From the NCBI GenBank assembly GCA_000381625.1, contig KB906767.1, forward strand, positions 2,582,629 to 2,646,628: a stretch of 64,000 nt of DNA, written 5' to 3'. Below, in pieces: positions 1-8,863 of this stretch (positions are counted from its first letter, which is position 1; the number at the start of each line of letters is the position of its first letter). Origin of the DNA: Bryobacterales bacterium KBS 96. Its GTDB lineage: Bacteria > Acidobacteriota > Terriglobia > Bryobacterales > Bryobacteraceae. The position numbers and the translations under genes are program-made. The notes below the pieces were generated by a model that made no database searches, had not been told where the DNA came from, and worked only from the letters and a program-made list of their open reading frames with translations.

Positions 1-684
1 CCCGGCATCACGGGCTTAGTGAAAGATCTTGTCGGAAAGCCCCGGACGCTCGACGACGGCCATCCCGGCGGATTTTATGTGCCGCGCTTCCGCAATCTGA
101 AAACGAAAAATCCAAAATTCATCCGCGGATATGGTTTCGAGGGCGGCAGCGGCTGCACCATGATACCCGGTAACGCTATGTCGACGCCGGGCTTCGGCGC
201 GGCCCGGAAGAAGAAAGTTCGCGACGAGGCCGGCGCCTTCATCGACATGGGCGCTTTTGGCGAAGTGCTGCCGCGCTATGAGAACTATGTCGAGATCGAC
301 CCTAACATAAAGGACCGCTGGGGCATCCCGGTTCTGAAGTTCAATTACAAGTTCGGTCCCAACGAGAAGGCGATGGCGAAGGATATGGCCGATTCAGCTC
401 AGGAAATGTTCGAAGAGGCAGGCATTGAAATCGTCTCGTTGAACCGCGAAATCCTGACCGAAGGCTGGTCGATTCACGAACTCGGCACTTCCCGCATGGG
501 CAACGACCCGAAGACGAGCGTGCTGAATCAATTTCAGCAGGCGCACGACGTGCCGAATCTTCTCGTTGTGGACGGCAGCAGCCACGTCAACGCGTCATGC
601 CAGAACCCGACCTGGACGATCATGGCGCTTGCCTGGCGGTCCTGCGATCATATTGCGGACAAACTGAAGAAGGGAGAGGTCTAA
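1..684 (+). CDS. GMC family oxidoreductase, C-terminal part (5' truncated by window edge)
   Basis: The reading frame is open from base 1, so only the last ~227 residues are present. The part seen matches the C-terminal substrate-binding and catalytic half of glucose-methanol-choline flavoproteins. It has the HELGTSRMG segment (about nt 475-500) with the conserved histidine region, and the late NPTWTIMALAWR segment (from nt 604) that in this family follows the second catalytic residue. Such enzymes oxidise sugar or polyol hydroxyls using FAD. It stops three bases before a gluconate 2-dehydrogenase subunit-3-like gene, the usual two-gene arrangement for periplasmic sugar dehydrogenases. The exact substrate cannot be read from this fragment. 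Confidence 0.9.
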   Translation, partial: PGITGLVKDLVGKPRTLDDGHPGGFYVPRFRNLKTKNPKFIRGYGFEGGSGCTMIPGNAMSTPGFGAARKKKVRDEAGAFIDMGAFGEVLPRYENYVEIDPNIKDRWGIPVLKFNYKFGPNEKAMAKDMADSAQEMFEEAGIEIVSLNREILTEGWSIHELGTSRMGNDPKTSVLNQFQQAHDVPNLLVVDGSSHVNASCQNPTWTIMALAWRSCDHIADKLKKGEV

Positions 685-687
685 CTC

Positions 688-1197
688 ATGGCGGACGATT
701 TCAAACGCCGCGATTTATTCCGGCTGACGGCCGGCGGTCTTCTCGTAGCGGGCCTCGGGAAAGCCGAGACGCCCGTCTTTTTCACGAAGGACGAGTACGC
801 GGCGGTGGACGAACTGATGGAAACCATCATCCCGACGGACGATCACTCTCCGGGCGCGAAAGCCGCGGGCTGCGCCGCCTACGTCGACAGGCAACTTGCC
901 GAATCCTTTGGCGACAAAGAGAAACACGAATGGCGCGAGGGCCTGAAACTGCTGGAAGCCCGCTGCCAGAAGAAGTTTGACAAGAATATCGCCGGCATCA
1001 CGCCGCATCAGCGCATCGAGTTGCTCGAAGAGGTTTCAAAAGACGAAGAGCATCCCAAGGGGCCTGAAGAGAAGTTCTTCAATGTTCTGAAAGGCGCCAC
1101 CGCGTTCGCGTATTACAGCTCGACCATCGGTATTCACAAAGAAATAAATTACAAAGGCAATGTGTACCTGCAGGAATTTGTGGGCACAGCGCTGTAG
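688..1197 (+). CDS. Gluconate 2-dehydrogenase subunit 3 family protein
   Basis: 169 residues. The N-terminus has a twin-arginine-like KRRDLFRLTAGG segment followed by a short hydrophobic stretch, suggesting Tat export, probably together with the flavoprotein encoded just upstream (3-bp gap, same operon). The body carries the family pattern FFTKDEYAAVDELMETIIPTD followed by a helical region, typical of the small third subunit of gluconate/sorbitol-type dehydrogenases. This subunit is thought to help export or mature the GMC subunit. ATG start directly after the upstream stop. The partner assignment is inferred from adjacency. Confidence 0.87.
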   Translation: MADDFKRRDLFRLTAGGLLVAGLGKAETPVFFTKDEYAAVDELMETIIPTDDHSPGAKAAGCAAYVDRQLAESFGDKEKHEWREGLKLLEARCQKKFDKNIAGITPHQRIELLEEVSKDEEHPKGPEEKFFNVLKGATAFAYYSSTIGIHKEINYKGNVYLQEFVGTAL

Positions 1198-1675
1198 TTC
1201 CTGCTGCGCTGAATTTTCGAAATCGCATCGGATGGGCGGATCGCACGCTGAAGGCGATGAAAGCATTGAATCCGAGCCGAAAGCGTAAGCGACCATGCCC
1301 CCTGGTGTAGGTCGACAAAGTTCGGATAACTCTCAAACTTTGGAGAGAGCGGCGAACGTGAGCGCAATACGGTTTAATTAAGCGGGCGAGGCATGCCTCG
1401 CCCCTACAAAAACTACGAACCTTGTGTAGGGGCCGGGTATGCTCGGCTCAATGTAAGGCGCTACTCCGTTACTTGTTGTTCCTCACGAACTGAGCAGCTA
1501 GGCGCTGGATAGCCCGCCGCAGTGTCATCTCGCTCATAATTTAAAAACTCTCACCAGCTAAAACTCAGCTCGTAGCTGCCAAGCAACGGATGAATCCCGT
1601 TCGGGAAGCAGGCTCGCCGTTGGGCTTGCTCTGCCTGTAAGCCGTAAACCATACGTGTCTCGTTTCGGAGGACTC
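1198..1675. other. Intergenic region with palindromic repeats
   Basis: No believable coding frame is visible in this 478-bp stretch. It contains a perfect 20-bp palindrome at 1384-1403 and, some 30 bp on, a degenerate copy of the same unit (GTAGGGGCCGGGTATGCTCG, from about 1425). A purine-rich Shine-Dalgarno (GGAGG, 1667-1671) near its end belongs to the next gene. Confidence 0.6.
1384..1403. repeat. Palindromic intergenic repeat, 'GGGCGAGGCA-TGCCTCGCCC' type
   Basis: Perfect 20-bp palindrome followed by CCTACA; a diverged copy lies just downstream and a close relative lies at 8836-8855 (GGTCGAGGTATGCCTCGACC). The shared pattern is TGTAGGG, then CGAGG, then a central CATG/TATG, then CCTCG. 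Three related copies in 7.5 kb, all in intergenic DNA, argue for a dispersed REP-like family rather than chance. Confidence 0.7.
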
Positions 1676-3830
1676 TTGTTCAGAAAACGCTTGTTATCGC
1701 ATCGGCGGCGGTGGCGGGAAGCGCCTTAGCTCTTGCTGGAAACGGCGTGCATCCAGTGGATTTTGACGGCGACAGCAAAGCGAGATATCGCGGTGCTCCG
1801 TCCTTCAAACGGCACGTGGTACCTTCAAGCAACCACGGCAGGCTACTCGGAGCATGTATGGGGCGATATTTCGGTTCCCGGCGATTACGACGGGGATGGC
1901 AAGGCGGATTTTGCCGTCTTCCGGCCGTCCAATAACACCTGGTACATCGCTCCGACCTCTTCGGGGGCGTATGCGTTGGGATTTGGAGTGCCTACCGATT
2001 TGCCGGTCCCCAATGACTACGACGGCGATGGAAAAACGGATATGGCCTTATATCGGCCTTCGAACGGAGTTTGGTATATCCAGGGCAGCACCGGAACGAA
2101 CTGGTCTCAGCAATTTGGCTTGCCCGGCGATATTCCGGTTCCCGGCGACTACGACGGCGACGGCAGAGCCGATCCCGCGGTTTTCCGGCCGTCGAACAGC
2201 ATTTGGTATGTTTCCCCAACCTCCGCGGCGCCGTTTTACCGCCAATTCGGATTAGCGGCGGACGTTCCCGCGGGATCGTCCTACTTTGGATACATTGCAT
2301 CGGCCTCGCCGACCCTGCAGTTAACCAATTTGACTCATCCCGGTCTCGCCCCGAATTTTGAAACCGGCGATACATTTCAGTATTCCTTTACAGGCCGCCC
2401 GAATCAGCCCGTTTCGGACGTCGAAACTAAAAACGGAACGATCTCGGGTTCTGTGACTTTTGGTTACACAAACGTTTATGGGACCTTCACAATAAACGGA
2501 GTGGAACAAACTTCGGAGATTGGAAGCTATACACAGGTATGGTCTGTGGGAGGCGTCCAGGTAACTTCAGCCGTTTCGTTTATGGTGGGCCAACTTGGCG
2601 GAGGGACGGTTTCGATCACCGATCTCGGCGAGACGAGCGACGGTCACGTCGCGGGCGTCTCCACACTGTCCATCGCTAACGGCACTGCCACAACGTACTC
2701 CGCAACGGAACTGGATTACACCGCCAGCCTTTACTACAATGCCGGGACCAGTGGCACCCTGTACGAAGAGGGAACCGCCATTCGATCCGGCAGCGCCTCG
2801 GGCTCCGGTTTAGCTGACGGCTATATGTCGGCTCCGGCGACTGCATGGAACGACTACGACCTGCAAACGGACCACTACGTCATTGCCTATATTCCGTACG
2901 GAGTTTACTTTGAGAATCCTTACTATTACCAAGACGGGTCGTGCGGAGACGTCAGCAGCGATTGCACGTTTGGACCTGGCGGCGGCGTGTATTATGTAGT
3001 GGCTGCTTCGATTTATTTGGGTAGCACACTAGCGCACCAGACCAACGTTCCTCAGGACGGTAGCGCGCCGATTGCGGACTACAGCGCGTACAACAACTTT
3101 TTTACAATCGATTCCGCCGCCTGTAGATTCGGGCATTAAATTCTCCGTGGATGCATGGGGGAAAGTCATTCGCGACGTGGCGCCGATCTTGTTTATTGCA
3201 AGAAGCGTTTGGGCCGATCAGCATCCAGAGAACCCTTATATCTATCCGCTGCCGTATTTGGTCGATCTTATAGACGATGTTCAAAGCACTCCCGGAGGCA
3301 CCGGCAATAAAGCACTACGGACCAGAACTTATCTGCTCGAAGATACCTACGGAAGGGCTTGGTCCAATAACGACCCGGTACAGGTTCGCGAAAGCTTCCA
3401 ATATATTGACGGGGAGCAGCAGTTCATGCCAAAACCCAATAACCCTTCCACACCTAATGCCGTCCCGTGGAGTCCTTTCAGCAGTCCGCAGGAGATGTTC
3501 TCGGGGAGATTTGGCGACGATTACAGCATCTCTCCGGGAGCACCGCCATATACTGCGGTTTGGTTTTGGCAGTTCTACTGGGCTACCGGATTTACCGCTC
3601 CTTCCGATTTCACCTTGCTGCCGGTACCGGGCGTCACGGGTGGCGCTCTCCCCGGTGTGACCGGCCCCGTAGTTCCCCTCATGATAAAGAGCAGAGGCAC
3701 GCTCGATCCCACGCACTGCGCGATGTTTGGCTACCAAGGAGTGCTTCTGAGGTCCGATTACATCGGAATCAACGGTGCCACGGGGCCGGGAACCCCACCG
3801 GGATGTCCAAAGCAACTGGGCAGCTTTTGA
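1676..3830 (+). pseudogene. FG-GAP/VCBS-repeat secreted protein, interrupted by three apparent frameshifts
   Basis: A TTG at 1676 follows a GGAGG Shine-Dalgarno. Reading on requires three frame changes: near the A-run at 1684-1687, near 1781-1785, and at the six-T run 3098-3103. Repaired, it encodes a signal peptide (KTLVIASAAVAGSALALA), then four ~45-residue FG-GAP-like repeats with calcium-binding DYDGDGKAD and FRPSNxxWYI motifs (nt ~1765-2280). After these come a ~280-residue beta-rich region and a ~230-residue C-terminal region of unknown fold (nt 3125-3830). The longest uninterrupted pieces are 1733-3139 and 3072-3830. FG-GAP repeats form propellers on surface or secreted proteins. Either the gene is decaying or the assembly has indels here; neighbouring genes are intact. 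The function of the C-terminal half is unknown. Confidence 0.7.
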
Positions 3831-3842
3831 AGGAATTGAGGA

Positions 3843-4448
3843 ATGATGATGAAAACCATTCTGTTGACGTCTCTGACCCTGATGGGTTTGCAGCTCTCCT
3901 TGGGTCAGACAGCGCCGTCGGTTGTTTTAGCAAACCAAGAATCGCACGCTCAGAACCTTCCGACGTATTTGGTCTACAGGCATTTTCTCGGCTGGGTCAA
4001 CGCTTTGGATAAACAGGCAACTGCCGCCGGCATGACGGATTCCGCCAGATTCGCTCAGCCATTCGCGCATGCTGGGTTTGCAAGCTCAGATCTAGATTTT
4101 CTTCGGAAGGAGGCTACGGCGCTTGATACGGATCTCCAAAAGCAAGACACAAAGGCGAACGACATCATCACCGCCTTTCGGGAACGCGCCAAGAAAGCCG
4201 CGCAGGCCAATCAAGCGCTTCCCGCGGCTCCGGCTGAAATTCATGAGCTTCAGGCCGAGCGCACAGCAATCATAGTGCAGCACATGCTCAACTTACAGAC
4301 GCATCTGGCGCCAGAAAAGCGCGCCCAGTTGGATTCTTATCTAAAGCGTGAGTTTGCTCCCCACATCAGTCTAAAGCCGCTCGTTCATCCATCCTCGGGC
4401 GCGATCACACAAACTTCAACTCCAACCTTTACGGCTGGGCAACAGTGA
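3843..4448 (+). CDS. Secreted protein of unknown function
   Basis: 201 residues beginning MMMKTILLTSLTLMG, a clear signal peptide ending near LSLGQTAP. The mature part is mostly helical, with charged segments (KEATALDTDLQKQDTKAND; FRERAKKAAQANQALPAAP) and no catalytic motif I recognise. It lies 12 bp after the FG-GAP locus, preceded by GGAATTGAGG, and 7 bp before a lipoprotein gene, so the three genes look co-transcribed. Any of the three initial ATGs could be the start. Unknown function; the helical, cysteine-free composition would suit a periplasmic or extracellular structural role, but that is inference. Confidence 0.7.
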   Translation: MMMKTILLTSLTLMGLQLSLGQTAPSVVLANQESHAQNLPTYLVYRHFLGWVNALDKQATAAGMTDSARFAQPFAHAGFASSDLDFLRKEATALDTDLQKQDTKANDIITAFRERAKKAAQANQALPAAPAEIHELQAERTAIIVQHMLNLQTHLAPEKRAQLDSYLKREFAPHISLKPLVHPSSGAITQTSTPTFTAGQQ

Positions 4449-4455
4449 TGACGCG

Positions 4456-5214
4456 ATGACAAACCGGCAGTTTGCGTTATTGATTTTTCTTTCGACATTG
4501 CTGTGCGCCGGCTGCGAGCGGATTCCTCCATTGGTTGAATACGACAACAACCAGATAAATAGAAGCACGGCGCAATTTCCTGGAGCCGTCCCGATTATCC
4601 TGGTTGGCAAGATCGTCAAGTATTCGGAAATTGGCCACCCGCATCCTTCCCGATTGGACGCCGGCATCCCCATGCAGCTCTGCCGGATCACCGTGCGCGT
4701 GGAAAACTTTCTGCGAGGCGATGTCGCACTCGGAGACTCACCGATCTTCTTTTTCGTCAATTTTGGGAGCAATGGTGGACCCGCACGATTGGGGATGCTC
4801 GGGCGGGGCGGTCACTGGCGCATCGGTGATCGAGGAGTCTTTTTCCTTCGGCGGGACTCTGGGGTGCTTCGGACATTTTTCGATACCCGTGCTGGGTGCG
4901 TGGAACAGGTCCTGACTGGCCCCCACCCAGACTACAAACGGTTCTCTGGCGAATCCGCTCTTCAAATGGTTATTGATTTTCTGCTCACGAGAGGGCAAGG
5001 ATGCAGTGATCGACAGATGGCGGAGGCTGTCATGCGATTTAGAGTATATGGCTATGATCTGGCATATTCGGTTCGCAAATTGCGCCAGCTCTCCGCTAAT
5101 GAGGCTCCCGTCGTCCAAAAGGCTGCCCTCGACAAACTCGAAGAGTTAAGTAACTCATGGCCGAAGATCCGTACCGGCTGGCCCGACACGGAGCATACCA
5201 GTCCTCCGAAATAG
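4456..5214 (+). CDS. Putative lipoprotein, unknown function
   Basis: 252 residues with a short hydrophobic leader and a lipobox LCAGC, giving a predicted lipidated Cys20. The mature part has a beta-rich domain with the segment IILVGKIVKYSEIG and the phrase ITVRVENFLRGD, resembling proteins that are annotated only as hypothetical. A C-terminal helical part (ALDKLEELSNSW) follows. No enzyme motif is seen. It follows the secreted helical protein by 7 bp and probably shares its transcript. Confidence 0.68.
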   Translation: MTNRQFALLIFLSTLLCAGCERIPPLVEYDNNQINRSTAQFPGAVPIILVGKIVKYSEIGHPHPSRLDAGIPMQLCRITVRVENFLRGDVALGDSPIFFFVNFGSNGGPARLGMLGRGGHWRIGDRGVFFLRRDSGVLRTFFDTRAGCVEQVLTGPHPDYKRFSGESALQMVIDFLLTRGQGCSDRQMAEAVMRFRVYGYDLAYSVRKLRQLSANEAPVVQKAALDKLEELSNSWPKIRTGWPDTEHTSPPK

Positions 5215-5352
5215 AGCTCGGGCGTTGCTCGCGGCCAACAAGTAGGGAAGCGACTACGCTAGAGATACCTTCTTCACGGAAATTCCTTACGTGCGGCGGC
5301 TCCGTTTCTGATCTTACTCCGCCATAGAGCCCGACTCGCGCCAGCGAGGCTC

Positions 5353-6564
5353 TCACTCGAACCGCATGGCTCCAAAGCTAACAACACTGTGCGGATCGAT
5401 CTGCCATTGGTCATAGTGCAGCAACTCGCCTCTCGCGTGCGGCATCACTTTCAGGAATGTATAGAACGGCGCCGATCCGCACCACTTCAAATCGTCGTGC
5501 CGTTCCTGGATCAAGTCCCAATAGGCTTCCCGGTTGCCCTGCGTTAACTGCTCGATGCGCCGGCTGTCGCGCTCTTTGACACCAAGCATATTGCCGGCAT
5601 GTGCCTGGGCAACAGCATTGTCTCCGTACCTCGACCCGATGTGCGCCATATCCACACCCAGCACCCAGAACAAGCGTTTGCCCTCACGCGCGGCGATGTT
5701 CGCGGCGGCGTCGAAGAACCGGCTGACGTCCTGATTGTCCTCCGGTAAGCCGCCTTCGTAGACGCTCTTCACAAAGGGGCCGCACAGGATGGGAAGCACG
5801 CGAATCGAGGGGCCGTAGACGTGCTGCAGAAACAGGACCTGGAACTCGATCGAGTGCTCGACCGCATGGCAGTAATCTTCAAGGCGAATCGCATTCGGCG
5901 CGGCGGCAACCAGTTCGTCCACCAGCGCCGTTTCCGTGCGGCTCTCGCCATAAGGAGTCACGTAAGGCTTGCGCGTAAGGCCGAAACGGTCGGGAGCGCC
6001 GTAATGTGAGGTGCCAAGGACCACGAAAATGCGCTCCTCGGCGTGGTCGCGAGCGGGAAGCGCCTGGTACGCCGCACGATAGGTATCCCAGCCGCCGTCG
6101 GGACTGGCGTGGGGCGCGGCGATCGCAATCGTCTCGGGCGTTCCCTGCGCGGCTCCGATTCGTTGCGACATCAGGGACGAAAGCTCGCGCGGATCGTTGG
6201 GGTAAGCCGACCCCGCGAAGAGAGCCGGGCGGACTGCCTCTGCCGCAAATTCCGCTTGGCGGGCCACCCGCATGCTCCTGTATTTTTCCGTTTCGAGAAA
6301 GCCGGCGTCATCCAGCGAATCGAAAAGATTCTTTTCGATTTCACCAACTTGGATCTGTCCCGTAAGCCGCACCAGTTCCGACCGCAGATCGAGTTCCGTG
6401 TGTTCGCCATCGAAACAATCGAGTGCGGCCACCAGCACCGGCGGCACAACCAGCACGGTATTGGAAAAGTGATAAGGATCGCGTATGACGAGGCCCGGCC
6501 GCGCTGGATCGGAAGACGGCGTGAAATCCAGGTTGTAGCGAAGGCGGGGAAGAGTTTCAGCCAA
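5353..6564 (-). CDS. MEMO family protein (AmmeMemoRadiSam system protein B-like)
   Basis: 403 residues. From about residue 115 the protein follows the MEMO/AMMECR-associated fold: LFAGSAYPNDPRELSSLM, AIAAPHASPDGG, VLGTSHYG, HAVEHSIEFQVLFLQHVYG and VLGVDMAHIGSRYGD. These keep the histidine and aspartate residues that in related proteins line the metal-binding, dioxygenase-like cleft. The first ~110 residues are an added domain with LRYNLDFTPSSDP and helical LDLRSELVRLTGQI patterns, reminiscent of PqqD-like peptide-binding modules (tentative). No AMMECR1 or radical-SAM partner is adjacent, so the usual three-part system is not assembled here. Substrate unknown. Confidence 0.85.
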   Translation of the reverse strand: MAETLPRLRYNLDFTPSSDPARPGLVIRDPYHFSNTVLVVPPVLVAALDCFDGEHTELDLRSELVRLTGQIQVGEIEKNLFDSLDDAGFLETEKYRSMRVARQAEFAAEAVRPALFAGSAYPNDPRELSSLMSQRIGAAQGTPETIAIAAPHASPDGGWDTYRAAYQALPARDHAEERIFVVLGTSHYGAPDRFGLTRKPYVTPYGESRTETALVDELVAAAPNAIRLEDYCHAVEHSIEFQVLFLQHVYGPSIRVLPILCGPFVKSVYEGGLPEDNQDVSRFFDAAANIAAREGKRLFWVLGVDMAHIGSRYGDNAVAQAHAGNMLGVKERDSRRIEQLTQGNREAYWDLIQERHDDLKWCGSAPFYTFLKVMPHARGELLHYDQWQIDPHSVVSFGAMRFE

Positions 6565-6585
6565 CCCTCATTGTATAAGGGGGTT

Positions 6586-6675
6586 GTGGCGCACGATTCA
6601 TCGTGCTGGCGGACAGTTCACTGTCCGCCGGACCGTGGGCTGAAGCCCACAGCGGCAAGCTGAAGCTCGCGCCAC
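6586..6675. repeat. Composite inverted-repeat element with three hairpins
   Basis: Bounded by 7-bp inverted ends GTGGCGC (6586-6592) and GCGCCAC (6669-6675). Inside lie a 9-bp stem with TTCA loop (6608-6629), a 7-bp stem GTGGGCT-GA-AGCCCAC (6635-6650), and a third imperfect AAGCT-GA-AGCT hairpin (about 6656-6668). It fills the gap between two minus-strand genes. The arrangement suggests a short mobile or REP-like element, or a processed transcript structure; no ORF is present. Confidence 0.65.
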
Positions 6676-6720
6676 GATTTCACTGCGGCCTTAGGTAAAC
6701 GACTGGGCGCGCCGCGTGCC

Positions 6721-7590
6721 CTAGCGCAAGCCCCGGAGTTTCAGCCAATTTGCAAGCAGCGTGGGCCAGGTCGATAGTTCCGGGCTGTCCTGCGCCAGCC
6801 CGACGCCGTGCCGCCCGTGCTCATAGATATGCATCTCTGCCGGCACACCCGCGCGGCGCAGCGCCAGGTAGAAGAGAACGCTGTTCTGGACGGGCACAAC
6901 GGGATCGTCAGAGGTGTGAAACAAAAAGGTGGGCGGCGTATCCTTCGTCACTTGCTCTTCGTTCGAAAGCAGCTCGACCAAAGCGGGATCGGGGTTCGGG
7001 CCCAGCAGAGCGTCACGCGATCCGCGGTGTGCATATGGCTCCTCGAACGTGATCACCGGATAAGCAAGAATCATGAAATCGGGACGCGAGCTTTCCCGGT
7101 CGATGGGATCGGCGCTATTCGGCGTGCCGTTATCGAAATGCGTTCCGGCTGTCGACGCCAGATGGCCTCCGGCCGAAAAACCCCAGATACCAATGTGATG
7201 GGGATCGATGCCGAATTCAGCGGCATGCGCGCGGACATAACGGATGGCGCGTTGCGCGTCGTCAAGTTCCGCCGGATGATGATATTTCGGCCCAAGCCGG
7301 TATTTGAGCACGAATGCGGAAATGCCCATTGTATTCAGCCATTTCGCAACATCCGTGCCTTCATAGCTCATGGCCAGATGAACGTACCCGCCACCAGGGC
7401 ACACAATGATTCCGGTCGGCACTTTGTTTTGAGATGCGATGTAAAGGGTGAGATCCGGCTTATCGATATCGGCATCTCCCTGCGCGCCCGGCGCCCCGTC
7501 CGGCCATAACAGGATTGTCTTGGGAGTTTGGGCCGCCAGGCACATGGAACCGAGCAAAAATGCCAGAAAAAATCGATTCATCATAAGCAT
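6721..7590 (-). CDS. Secreted alpha/beta-hydrolase, acetyl-xylan-esterase-like
   Basis: About 289 residues. A signal peptide (MNRFFLAFLLGSMCLAAQT) precedes an alpha/beta-hydrolase domain. It has an oxyanion-hole CPGGGYVHLA, a nucleophile elbow GFSAGGHLAS, an acid TSDDPVVP and a C-terminal catalytic histidine in HGRHGVGL, i.e. a complete triad. This pattern is typical of BD-FAE/acetyl-esterase proteins that deacetylate plant polysaccharides in the periplasm or outside the cell. Starts at 7590, 7584 or 7581 are all possible; no strong Shine-Dalgarno decides. It is divergent from the DUF362 gene with only ~40 bp between them. Confidence 0.87.
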   Translation of the reverse strand: MLMMNRFFLAFLLGSMCLAAQTPKTILLWPDGAPGAQGDADIDKPDLTLYIASQNKVPTGIIVCPGGGYVHLAMSYEGTDVAKWLNTMGISAFVLKYRLGPKYHHPAELDDAQRAIRYVRAHAAEFGIDPHHIGIWGFSAGGHLASTAGTHFDNGTPNSADPIDRESSRPDFMILAYPVITFEEPYAHRGSRDALLGPNPDPALVELLSNEEQVTKDTPPTFLFHTSDDPVVPVQNSVLFYLALRRAGVPAEMHIYEHGRHGVGLAQDSPELSTWPTLLANWLKLRGLR

Positions 7591-7631
7591 GTCTGTAGAG
7601 ATACTATAGGGCAAGAGGCCCGCGACAGACG

Positions 7632-8810
7632 ATGACGCATGTATTGACTCCTACTCGACGCGAAGTATTGGCAGGCGCGGCGGCGGCAGCGGCCACGCTC
7701 GGAACGCCAACGTTTCTGAAAGCAGATCCGCCGGCACAGCCGGTTGCGGTTGTTCGTTGCCGCAACTATAACGATGACCTGACCGGAAAAATGTCGACCC
7801 TGTTCGATCAGATCGGCGGGATCGACAAGCTGGTCAAAGGCAAGACGGTCGCTTTGAAATTGAACTTAACGGGAAAGCCCATGCGGTTCCCGATTGATCC
7901 GCAATTTCCGTATCGCACAAACCCAAGCACAGTGGAGAGCGTTGTGCACCTGCTGGCGAAAGCGGGCGCGCGGCGCGTGCGTATCCTCGAAAGCTTCTTC
8001 CCTGCCCGGCAGGACATGGATCTGTGGACGCGCTATGGCCTCGACGTGAAGGCGATCGATAATCTCGGCACGAAGGTCGAATGGGAGAACGTGCAGAACC
8101 TCGGCTACGGCAAGCAATACGTTCGCTTGAAAGTGCCGTGGGGCGGCTACATGTTTCCGGCCTATCATCTGAACCATTCCTACGTCGATTGCGACGTATA
8201 CGCATCGCTCTCGAAGATGAAGAACCATTGGATCGCGGGCGTCACCATGTCGCTGAAGAACAATTTCGGCGATACGCCGTGTTCTCTCTACGGCGGCGAC
8301 TGCGGCCCCAGCGGCAATGAGCACGCGACACAGGAGCGCGGTCCGGTTTGCCATTCGGGAACAACAGCGCCTCCGAAAGGCATCGATGCGGAGCTGCATC
8401 CGAATTTCTCGCACGATCCGGGGTATCGCGTGCCCCGCATCGCGGTGGACCAGGTCGGCATCCGGCCCATCGATCTCGCGATTGTCGATGGCATCGACAC
8501 CATTCGCGGCGGCGAGGGGACGTGGATTAAGGGCGTGGAGATGATTCGCCCGGGCGTGATGCTGGCGGGCCGCAATCCGGTGTGTGTGGACGCCGTCGGC
8601 ATGGCGATCATGGGTTACGATCCACAGGGCGATCGCGGCAAGCCGCCGTTCGTCCGCGGCAACAGCGCCTTAAAGCTCGCCGAGGCAGTGGGCCTGGGCA
8701 CTACGAATTTGAATCGCATTGAAGTAGCCGGCCTGCCCATCGCGAAAGCGCGGATCGATTTCGGACCGGGCCCAGTCGGCAAAACGATGAGCGAACTGCG
8801 CCACGCATAG
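7632..8810 (+). CDS. Tat-exported DUF362 family protein
   Basis: 392 residues. The N-terminus TRREVLAGAAAAAATLG is a twin-arginine signal. The rest matches the DUF362 pattern: AVVRCRNYNDDL, LVKGKTVALKLNLTGK, HLLAKAGARRVRILE, LSKMKNHWIAGVTMSLKN and the C-terminal MAGRNPVCVDAVGMAIMGYDP-like region. Members are iron-sulfur or metal-associated proteins of uncertain activity, often exported. No ferredoxin domain is fused here. Stands alone between an esterase (divergent) and an LD-carboxypeptidase (convergent). Confidence 0.85.
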   Translation: MTHVLTPTRREVLAGAAAAAATLGTPTFLKADPPAQPVAVVRCRNYNDDLTGKMSTLFDQIGGIDKLVKGKTVALKLNLTGKPMRFPIDPQFPYRTNPSTVESVVHLLAKAGARRVRILESFFPARQDMDLWTRYGLDVKAIDNLGTKVEWENVQNLGYGKQYVRLKVPWGGYMFPAYHLNHSYVDCDVYASLSKMKNHWIAGVTMSLKNNFGDTPCSLYGGDCGPSGNEHATQERGPVCHSGTTAPPKGIDAELHPNFSHDPGYRVPRIAVDQVGIRPIDLAIVDGIDTIRGGEGTWIKGVEMIRPGVMLAGRNPVCVDAVGMAIMGYDPQGDRGKPPFVRGNSALKLAEAVGLGTTNLNRIEVAGLPIAKARIDFGPGPVGKTMSELRHA

Positions 8811-8835
8811 AGTGTCGCAAGACACGCTTCTGTAG

Positions 8836-8855
8836 GGTCGAGGTATGCCTCGACC
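8836..8855. repeat. Palindromic intergenic repeat, relative of the 1384-1403 copy
   Basis: GGTCGAGGTATGCCTCGACC, near-perfect dyad preceded by TGTAG as in the first copy. It sits in the 53-bp gap between two convergent genes (stops at 8810 and 8864), where it could also serve as a bidirectional transcription end, although no T-run follows. Confidence 0.65.
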
Positions 8856-8863
8856 GCCGGTGC

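Noticed and set aside
6043-6663. Plus-strand open frame of 206 codons opposite the MEMO gene
   Set aside because: It mirrors the MEMO coding frame, has no start signal and shows an Arg-rich artefact composition.
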